From assembly GCA_964512045.1 (NCBI GenBank), contig CAZEJK010000213.1:1-8723 (forward strand): a stretch of DNA of 8,723 nucleotides. The letters run 5' to 3'. Shown piece by piece: positions 1 to 5,152 of this stretch. Origin of the DNA: CAZEJK01 sp964512045. GTDB lineage: Bacteria > Acidobacteriota > Thermoanaerobaculia > Thermoanaerobaculales > Sulfomarinibacteraceae. Both the position numbers and the translations under genes were made by a program. Position 1 is the first letter of the stretch. Each line of letters begins with the position of its first letter. The notes under the pieces were generated by a model. The model was not told the origin of the DNA. It made no database searches and saw nothing but the letters and a program-made list of their open reading frames with translations.

Positions 1-242
1 GTCGAGACGGTCGAGATGACGACGTGGGCGGTGGACGAGGCTCTCTCGCCGTTCCTTCACCAACCACCCAACGAAGCCACCCGACTTCGCTTCCCTCCAC
101 CCACCCACCACGGCTACGCCGTGGCAAGCCCGGCATCGGCCCGGTCCCCAACGCCGCGGACCTGCCAGGCGACCTTCCCGGGAAGCCAGGTCGAGCGACC
201 CTGTTGCGTCGATCTCCACTCTCACATACTCTTTTGCTCACG
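1..242. other. Upstream region without a supported gene
   Basis: No reading frame here looks like a protein. The frame continuous with thyA is open back to about position 24, but its translation is a low-complexity Pro/Arg/Ser/His-rich string without family features, and thyA matches its relatives from the ATG at 243. A frame with a stop at 17-19 could be the last codons of an upstream gene, but too little is visible to say. The stretch holds CCACC-type runs around 96-110 and a perfect hairpin at 108-124. Just before thyA are TTGCGT (204-209) and CATACT (225-230), a poor promoter match with a 15-base spacer. Confidence 0.5.
108..124. repeat. Perfect 7-bp inverted repeat (hairpin)
   Basis: CCACGGC (108-114), loop TAC, GCCGTGG (118-124) form a fully paired 7-bp GC-rich stem with a 3-base loop. 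A weaker stem, CGAAG (72-76) with CTTCG (84-88), lies just upstream. No T-tract follows, so this is not a classical intrinsic terminator. It could end an upstream transcript, be a dispersed intergenic repeat, or be chance in GC-rich DNA. Confidence 0.4.
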
Positions 243-1037
243 ATGGAGCCATACCTGAATCTGATGCGCCGCATCCTGCGCGAAGGGGTTGCCAAGGACG
301 ACCGGACCGGCACGGGAACGCTGAGCGTGTTCGGTCACCAGATGCGCTTCGACCTGTCGCGCGGCTTTCCGTTGCTGACGACCAAGAGGCTGCATCTGCG
401 GTCGATTGTCCACGAGCTGCTGTGGTTTCTGCGTGGCGACACGAACATCGCCTGGCTCAACGATCATGGCGTCACGATCTGGGACGAGTGGGCGAACGCC
501 GACGGAGACCTCGGACCTGTGTACGGCGCGCAGTGGCGGTCGTGGCCGGCGCCGGACGGCGAGACCATCGACCAGATTCGGTGGGTGGTGGACGAGATTC
601 GGCGCAACCCGAGCTCCCGCCGGTTGGTGGTGTCCGCCTGGAACGTGGGGCAGCTGGAGGAGATGCGCCTGCCCCCGTGTCATCTGCTGTTCCAGCTGTA
701 CGTCGCCCGTGGCCGGCTGTCGTGTCAGATGTACCAGCGCTCCGCTGACGTGTTTCTGGGGGTGCCGTTCAACATCGCCTCGTATGCTCTGTTGACCATG
801 ATGCTCGCCCAGGTGTGTGAGCTGGCGCCTGGTGAGTTTGTGCACACCTTCGGCGACGCGCACCTGTACTCGAACCACATCGACCAGGCGCAGCAGCAGC
901 TGTCCCGGCAGCCACGACCATTGCCGACGATGACGCTGAACCCGGACATCAGATCTCTGGAGGGGTTCACCTGGGAGGACTTCACGCTTTCCGGGTACGA
1001 CCCGCATCCGCACATCCGGGCGAAGGTGGCGGTGTGA
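243..1037 (+). CDS. thyA: Thymidylate synthase ThyA
   Basis: Cytosolic enzyme that converts dUMP to dTMP using 5,10-methylene-tetrahydrofolate, releasing dihydrofolate. From the ATG at 243 the product is 264 residues, the same length as E. coli ThyA, and the key residues fall at the same numbers: Arg21 in DDRTGTG, Glu58, Trp80, the catalytic Cys146 in LPPCH, Asp169 in QRSAD, Asn177 in VPFN, and His207/Tyr209 in DAHLYS. The C-terminus (DPHPHIRAKVAV) is family-typical. I chose 243 because the open frame upstream is low-complexity and unlike the family. No clear Shine-Dalgarno precedes this ATG, so initiation may be weak or leaderless. The stop codon overlaps the folA start by four bases. Identity is very secure; the start is well supported by alignment to the known family length. 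Confidence 0.97.
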   Translation: MEPYLNLMRRILREGVAKDDRTGTGTLSVFGHQMRFDLSRGFPLLTTKRLHLRSIVHELLWFLRGDTNIAWLNDHGVTIWDEWANADGDLGPVYGAQWRSWPAPDGETIDQIRWVVDEIRRNPSSRRLVVSAWNVGQLEEMRLPPCHLLFQLYVARGRLSCQMYQRSADVFLGVPFNIASYALLTMMLAQVCELAPGEFVHTFGDAHLYSNHIDQAQQQLSRQPRPLPTMTLNPDIRSLEGFTWEDFTLSGYDPHPHIRAKVAV

Positions 1038-1531
1038 GGGTGTCGATCATCGTCGCTGTCGCCTCGAACGGGGTGATCGGTCGGGACGGAGACCTGCCAT
1101 GGCGGCTGTCGGCCGATCTCAAGAGGTTCAAGCGGCTGACCATGGGACACCATCTGGTGATGGGGCGGAGGACGTTTGCATCGATCGGTCGTCCGCTGCC
1201 TGGGAGGACGACGGTGGTCGTGACCCGAGATCCCTCGTGGACGGCGGAGGGCGTCGAGGTGGCGCACGGCCTCGAGGCGGCGATCGAGCTGGCTCGTCGG
1301 GCCGGCGACGACGAGGTCTTCCTTTCCGGAGGCAGCTCGGTGTATCGAGAAGGTCTGCAGTGGGCTGACAGGATCTACCTGACCGAGGTGCATGCGGATG
1401 TCACGGGCGACACCCGGTTTCCACCGTGGGATCGGTCCGAGTGGCAGGAGGTCGAACGTGAGGATCGGCCAGCGGAGGAGAAGAGCCCGCTGCCGCATAG
1501 CTTTGTGGTGCTCGACCGTCGCCTCGCATGA
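1034..1531 (+). CDS. folA: Dihydrofolate reductase
   Basis: NADPH-dependent reduction of dihydrofolate to tetrahydrofolate, regenerating the cofactor oxidised by ThyA. The product is 165 residues, normal for bacterial DHFR. Visible motifs are the N-terminal strand SIIVAVASNGVIGRDG, then LPW, the catalytic acid Asp28 in LSADLKRFK (equivalent to E. coli Asp27), the NADPH-binding MGRRTF (43-48) followed by SIGRPLPGR, the glycine pair GGSSVY (99-104), and Thr117 in IYLTEVH. The GTG start sits inside the thyA stop (GTGA), and AAGGTGG just upstream, within the thyA coding sequence, may serve as ribosome binding site. The 4-base overlap points to translational coupling with thyA. The likely antifolate (trimethoprim-type) target site appears ordinary, with no sign of an acquired resistance variant. 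Confidence 0.96.
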   Translation: MRVSIIVAVASNGVIGRDGDLPWRLSADLKRFKRLTMGHHLVMGRRTFASIGRPLPGRTTVVVTRDPSWTAEGVEVAHGLEAAIELARRAGDDEVFLSGGSSVYREGLQWADRIYLTEVHADVTGDTRFPPWDRSEWQEVEREDRPAEEKSPLPHSFVVLDRRLA

Positions 1532-1575
1532 TCGCGCCGGCCCGGCGCGGCACCGCGGAGACGACGGGTGCTGCC

Positions 1576-1584
1576 AGGAGGTGA
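1576..1584 (+). promoter_or_regulatory. Strong Shine-Dalgarno that fixes the argE start
   Basis: AGGAGGTGA at 1576-1584 is an almost complete anti-16S match; the AGGAGG core ends seven bases before the ATG at 1589. This favours 1589 over the in-frame upstream candidate at 1568, whose extra seven residues (MLPGGDA) are simply a translation of the ribosome binding site. Confidence 0.8.
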
Positions 1585-1588
1585 CGCG

Positions 1589-2770
1589 ATGAACCTGATG
1601 GAGATTCAGCAGGAGCCGACATGGCAGGTATGCCGAGACCTTGTCGCGCACGACACGGTCTCCTCTCAGAGCAACCAGGCGGCGGCGGAGGACCTCGCCG
1701 ATCGTATGGACGCTGCGGGATGGCACGTGCGGGTGCGCCGAGAGACCGTGGACGGTGTGGCCAAGGCCAGTGTCCTCGCGTGGGTCGGTCCACCGGAGCC
1801 GGAAGGGCTGATGCTCTCCGGGCACATCGACGTGGTGCCGTGGTCCGGTCAACCCGGTTGGACCGGCGATCCGTTGCAGCTCCGTCTTGTGGGCGACCGG
1901 GCCGTCGGGCGAGGGGTTGCCGATATGAAAGGGTTCTTGGCCCAGTGCGTGACCATGGCTGGCGCCATCGACGTGGACCGGCTGCGTCGTCCGGTGGTGT
2001 GTGTGTTCACCTGCGACGAGGAGCTCGGCTGCACTGGCTCGGGACGGCTCGTGCCGCGGCTGGCCGAGCTGGTCCGGGTGCCGCTACCGACACACGCGGT
2101 GATCGGAGAGCCCACATCCTGGAGGCTGTTCGTGGCCCACAAGGGTCACGTTCGGTGCACCGTGCATGTGCGTGGGCACGGCGGCCACTCGAGCCGGCCC
2201 GACACGGGTGTGAACGCCATTGCGGTCATGGCCGACGTCATCGCGGCGCTCCGAGCCGTCGCCGATGGGTGGCGTGAGCGCGTGCGCCCACACGATGTGG
2301 AGCTGTTTCCGGAGTACCCGTTCGCTGCCCTCAACATGGGACAGATCCGTGGTGGGACCGCGATCAACATGATTGCGGAGGAGTGTGATCTGGACCTCGG
2401 GTTCCGCTGTGTGCCGGACGACGATCCGGAGGAGATGCTGGCAGGACTGCAGACCGCCGTGAACCAGGCCGTTGCGCAGTCGCCAGGAGCGACGGTCTCA
2501 TTCCGCGACGTCGTGATGACGCCCGGGATGTCGTCGCCGGTCGAAGGCCCGCTGGTGGAGGCCCTCGAAGCGATTGGCACGGAGGGGCCGTACCGTGGTG
2601 CGCCGTTTGCTACCGATGGGGGACAGCTCGCCAGAATCGGTGTACGATCCTACATCTGGGGACCCGGCGAGCTGGAGCAAGCACACCAGCCGGATGAGTC
2701 GATACCATTGACGAGCCTGCTCGAAGGCCCGAGCGTGCTCGCTCGGCTTGTCAGCTGTCTGTGTTGGTGA
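1589..2770 (+). CDS. argE: M20 metallopeptidase, probable acetylornithine deacetylase ArgE
   Basis: Predicted cytosolic zinc hydrolase that removes the acetyl group from N-acetylornithine to give ornithine for arginine synthesis. The product is 393 residues, close to ArgE (about 380). M20 signatures occur in order: SGHIDVVPW with metal ligand His79 and catalytic-site Asp81; GRGVADMKGF with bridging Asp112; CDEELGC with general base Glu144 and ligand Glu145; VIGEPT with Glu174; the dimerisation-lid start HKGHVRCTVHVRGHGGHSSRPDTGVNAI (split by position 185-211); and EQAHQPDE with the last ligand His366. The GRG-ADMKGF, IGEPT and GPG-EQAH-PDE combination fits ArgE better than DapE (succinyl-diaminopimelate desuccinylase), though closely related deacylases cannot be excluded. 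It lies 57 bases after folA on the same strand and may be co-transcribed, although no pathway link is obvious. Confidence 0.88.
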   Translation: MNLMEIQQEPTWQVCRDLVAHDTVSSQSNQAAAEDLADRMDAAGWHVRVRRETVDGVAKASVLAWVGPPEPEGLMLSGHIDVVPWSGQPGWTGDPLQLRLVGDRAVGRGVADMKGFLAQCVTMAGAIDVDRLRRPVVCVFTCDEELGCTGSGRLVPRLAELVRVPLPTHAVIGEPTSWRLFVAHKGHVRCTVHVRGHGGHSSRPDTGVNAIAVMADVIAALRAVADGWRERVRPHDVELFPEYPFAALNMGQIRGGTAINMIAEECDLDLGFRCVPDDDPEEMLAGLQTAVNQAVAQSPGATVSFRDVVMTPGMSSPVEGPLVEALEAIGTEGPYRGAPFATDGGQLARIGVRSYIWGPGELEQAHQPDESIPLTSLLEGPSVLARLVSCLCW

Positions 2771-2781
2771 AGATCCAGCTC

Positions 2782-2795
2782 GCGGAGGTTTCCGC
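2782..2795. repeat. Short inverted repeat after argE
   Basis: GCGGA (2782-2786), loop GGTT, TCCGC (2791-2795) form a 5-bp stem in the 85-base gap between the argE stop and the next gene. No T-run follows. It could slow or attenuate transcription, but a 5-bp stem in DNA this GC-rich is only weak evidence. Confidence 0.25.
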
Positions 2796-2855
2796 CAGGA
2801 ACCGTGATGCAGCAGGATCCGATGGCGAGCGCATAGAGCTCAGAAAGGAAGGATC

Positions 2856-3335
2856 ATGGGCTTGTTTGGAAAGTCGTTTGAGGAAAAGGTGCAGGAGGCA
2901 GTCGAGGCGGTGCGTGGACGAACCGGCGTGGAGGACCTTCGGGCCACCGTGGATGGCAAGGTCGTCACACTCCACGGAGCTGCGACATCGATGGAACGCA
3001 AGTCTCAGGTGATGGACGAGTTTCTCAGTCTCATCGAGCCGGAGAACACCTTCAACCTGATCCGCGTGGAGTCACCGGAGAGCGAGGCTGCGGTTGCAGA
3101 AGAGCCGGTAGGCGGAGCGGAGTCGGTGGCTCCGGTAGCTGAGAGCGGTCCAGCGGCCCAGACCGAGCGGATCTACGAGGTGGCTCCAGGCGATACCCTC
3201 GGTGCGATTGCGCAGCGGTTCTACGGCAAGGCGAGCCTGTACACCCGGATCTTCGAGGCAAACCGGGACATCCTCGACGATCCCAACCTGATCAAGGTCG
3301 GTCAGAAGCTCCGAGTTCCGATGCTCGACGACTGA
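2856..3335 (+). CDS. BON-LysM protein, Kbp/YgaU-like
   Basis: A 159-residue protein with the architecture of E. coli Kbp (YgaU, 149 residues), a cytosolic potassium-binding protein. The N-terminus MGLFGKSFEEKVQEAV resembles the MGLF start of Kbp and has no signal peptide. A BON domain spans roughly residues 10-70 (GVEDLRATVDGKVVTLHGAA core). An Ala/Glu/Val/Pro-rich linker covers about 72-104, longer than in E. coli. A LysM domain covers 107-156: YEVAPGDTLGAIAQRFYG, then LYTRIFEANRDIL, then KVGQKLRVP. The ATG is preceded by AAGGAAGGA (2845-2853). Family knowledge suggests potassium sensing or binding in the cytoplasm; peptidoglycan binding by LysM would need export, for which no signal is seen. 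An 85-base gap separates it from argE, so it may have its own promoter. The function in this organism is inferred from architecture only. Confidence 0.85.
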   Translation: MGLFGKSFEEKVQEAVEAVRGRTGVEDLRATVDGKVVTLHGAATSMERKSQVMDEFLSLIEPENTFNLIRVESPESEAAVAEEPVGGAESVAPVAESGPAAQTERIYEVAPGDTLGAIAQRFYGKASLYTRIFEANRDILDDPNLIKVGQKLRVPMLDD

Positions 3336-3490
3336 CGCCGCACGCCGCAACCAGGGCTTCGCTCCGAACGGCTGCGATCGGCGCTATCATTCCGGCATGC
3401 GACCGTACGATCGCCCGGAGGTGTGCCGGACGTACTTCTTCCCGCGACCGGGCCCGCCCCTGCCGTTAACGGCGACGGCGGGTGGCACCA
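3336..3490. other. Convergent intergenic gap
   Basis: This separates the plus-strand Kbp-like gene from the minus-strand EF-P-like gene. There is no T-tracted hairpin that would make a standard bidirectional terminator. It contains a near-palindrome at 3399-3414 (14 of 16 bases symmetric) and a perfect 12-base palindrome, GCCGTTAACGGC, at 3462-3473. It also contains a -10-like TATCAT (3385-3390) placed six bases before an ATG that opens a 34-codon frame (3397-3501) running into the end of the EF-P gene on the opposite strand. I do not call that frame a gene. Confidence 0.5.
3462..3473. repeat. Perfect 12-base palindrome between convergent genes
   Basis: GCCGTTAACGGC reads the same on both strands and lies 18 bases beyond the stop codon of the EF-P-like gene. 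As RNA it could fold as a GCCG/CGGC stem with a TTAA loop, which is too short to be a convincing terminator. It might be a protein-binding site or chance. Confidence 0.35.
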
Positions 3491-4060
3491 CTACTCCTTG
3501 ACGCGCTCCACGAAGCGTCCGTCGCGGGTGTCGATCTTCACGCGCTCTCCTGCCGTGATGTACGGCGGGACCTGCACCTCGATGCCGGTCTCGAGGGTGG
3601 CGGGCTTGAGCTGAGCCTGGGCGGTGGCGCCCTTGATGGCGGGAGCGGTGTCGGTGACCTCCAGCTCCACCGTCGTTGGCAGCTCGACGGTGATGACCTC
3701 ACCGTTGTACAGCAGGGAACGCATCTCGAGCCCTTCGGTCAGGTAGCCGGCGGCGTCACCGAGCTGCTCGGAAGGAAGCTCGAACTGGTCGAACGACTCC
3801 AGATCCATGAAGGCATAGGCCTCCCCCTGGGAGTAGAGGAACTGGATCGACCGCTTCTCGCAGTCAGCGTCCTCGACCGTATCTCCGCCGCGCAGTGTCT
3901 TGGCGAGCACCTGGCCGGTCATCAGGTTGCGGACCTTGATCTTGACCAACAGGCTCGAGCCCCGGGCGGACGGTGTCTGCGATGAGACGTCCGTGACCTG
4001 CCAGGGAGCACCATCCAGCTCGAGAGTATCGCCGCGCTTGATCTCGGTCGCTTGCCGCAT
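3491..4060 (-). CDS. efpL: Elongation factor P-like protein, EfpL/YeiP type
   Basis: Translation factor of the EF-P family, which enters the ribosomal E-site and relieves stalling at proline-rich and related motifs. The product is 189 residues, with three beta-domains as usual. The loop that reaches the peptidyl-transferase centre reads SPSARGSS-like (TPSARGSSLL, residues 29-38), with Arg33 at the tip. This matches E. coli YeiP/EfpL (SPTARGAA, Arg33) rather than the Lys34 loop of canonical EF-P. The N-terminus (MRQATEIKRG) and DTAPAIKGATAQAQLKPATLETG also resemble YeiP, whereas the C-terminal KIDTRDGRFVERVK is closer to ordinary EF-P. The ATG at 4060 has AGGAGG five bases upstream; earlier in-frame residues do not resemble the family. 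It is the last gene of a three-gene minus-strand run, 56 bases after the double-GAF gene. The family is certain; the subfamily assignment rests on the loop and N-terminus. Confidence 0.92.
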   Translation of the reverse strand: MRQATEIKRGDTLELDGAPWQVTDVSSQTPSARGSSLLVKIKVRNLMTGQVLAKTLRGGDTVEDADCEKRSIQFLYSQGEAYAFMDLESFDQFELPSEQLGDAAGYLTEGLEMRSLLYNGEVITVELPTTVELEVTDTAPAIKGATAQAQLKPATLETGIEVQVPPYITAGERVKIDTRDGRFVERVKE

Positions 4061-4064
4061 CGTG

Positions 4065-4072
4065 TCCTCCTC
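4065..4072 (-). promoter_or_regulatory. Strong Shine-Dalgarno of the EF-P-like gene
   Basis: On the minus strand GAGGAGGA (4072 down to 4065) precedes the ATG at 4060. Its AGGAGG core is five bases from the start codon. It decides the start against longer in-frame extensions and is far stronger than anything before the preceding GAF gene, suggesting a higher translation rate for the translation factor. Confidence 0.75.
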
Positions 4073-4116
4073 GGTCCGGACGCGGTTGTACACCGACCGC
4101 ACGGCCGACCGCAAGC

Positions 4117-5121
4117 TCAGTCTCTGGCCAACAGCTCCAGGTCCTGCTCGAGCCGGCGAACCAGCTCGCGCGCAGTCGCCAGCTCGGAGATCCCGAACGG
4201 CTCGCTGAGATGGGAGTTGATCAGCTCGAGCACGCCACGTATCTGGCCACCGCATCCGAACGGCACGGCGATCACCGAGCGCGAGGTGAAGCTACTGACC
4301 GTATCCACACCTCGGTAGAACCGTTCATCCTGGCGCACGTCCGGCGCGAGCACGGCTTCACCGTTCTGACAGGCCCAACCGGCGATGCCTTGGCCGCGAC
4401 CGAGGCGGCATCCTACCAACCCGGTCTCCATGGTTGTGAGGGAGTGGCGGAACGTCAGGGCGGCACCGGGATCGGACGAGGCGAGCAACGAGATGCCAGC
4501 GATGTCCATGAACTGTCGGCAGTGCAGGACGGCCGCATCGAACAGAGCGCGACATGCAGCGGGATCGTCACTCCAGCAGCGGCCCATGCGTCGAGTCAGC
4601 ACCGCGACCTGCTCCAACTGTGCGCTGCCGAACCCGTCGCCATCGAGGCGGTTGACGACCTCCACGACTCCGACCACGGTGCCGTCGCGGGCAACGGGGC
4701 TGCACAGGACGGACTCGGTGCGAAAGTGGAACAGCCTGTCCGCAAGATCCAAGAACCCGGTGCTGTGGCGTACGTCGTTGCAGATCACTGGGCGCCCTCG
4801 CTCTGCGCAGTGGCCGGCGATGCCCTGGCCCCAGCGGACGGTGACGCCGGCGAGAAGGTCTCGGGCTCGTGCCGTGGCGACGACGAAGGTGAGGGCTCCC
4901 CCTGGGTCGGTGACCTCCAGGACCGAGAGTGCATCGGCAAGGATCGTCGCGTCGAGCGTTGACACGATCTCTCGGTACAGCCTGAGCCTCGCCGCCTCCG
5001 TCGCGCCGGAGATCCTCGGCTCGGTGCTCCTAACGGGTGAGGTCACTTCCGACATCGACACGTCCGGATGCATGGCGTGTGCCGATTGTGGGCCCGAAGA
5101 TCCCGGGCCTCTGTGGATCAT
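4117..5121 (-). CDS. Double GAF-domain sensor protein
   Basis: A soluble protein of up to 334 residues made almost entirely of two GAF domains (about 46-178 and 188-330), with no output domain. The two halves are visibly related: WGQGIAGHCAERGRPVICNDV in the first (97-117) corresponds to GRGQGIAGWACQNGEAVLAPDV in the second (241-262), and each continues into a V(A/I)xPxxxxGxxxGVxExxN strand-turn-strand. GAF domains bind small ligands or chromophores and dimerise; no specific ligand can be read here, although Cys residues at 105, 114 and 140 are present in the first domain. With no effector it probably acts by binding a partner, plausibly the phosphatase encoded 31 bases upstream. The start is uncertain. 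The first ATG (5121) has no Shine-Dalgarno and its first 22 residues look non-conserved; Met17 (5073) and Met23 (5055, weak GGA upstream) are alternatives. Confidence 0.82.
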   Translation of the reverse strand: MIHRGPGSSGPQSAHAMHPDVSMSEVTSPVRSTEPRISGATEAARLRLYREIVSTLDATILADALSVLEVTDPGGALTFVVATARARDLLAGVTVRWGQGIAGHCAERGRPVICNDVRHSTGFLDLADRLFHFRTESVLCSPVARDGTVVGVVEVVNRLDGDGFGSAQLEQVAVLTRRMGRCWSDDPAACRALFDAAVLHCRQFMDIAGISLLASSDPGAALTFRHSLTTMETGLVGCRLGRGQGIAGWACQNGEAVLAPDVRQDERFYRGVDTVSSFTSRSVIAVPFGCGGQIRGVLELINSHLSEPFGISELATARELVRRLEQDLELLARD

Positions 5122-5152
5122 GTGGTCTGGGTTTCAGACGAGCTGTCCGGAT

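Noticed and set aside
24..242. N-terminal extension of ThyA in the same frame
   Set aside because: The added 73 residues are low-complexity, and the product from 243 has exactly the usual ThyA length with all conserved residues at standard numbers.
725..1852. Long minus-strand open frame (about 375 codons) opposite thyA, folA and the start of argE
   Set aside because: Its translation is Arg/His/Pro-rich with no family features, and it covers three well-identified plus-strand genes. It is a by-product of GC-rich codon use.
3462..3473. Palindrome GCCGTTAACGGC as an intrinsic terminator
   Set aside because: The stem is only four pairs around a TTAA loop and no T-tract follows on either strand.
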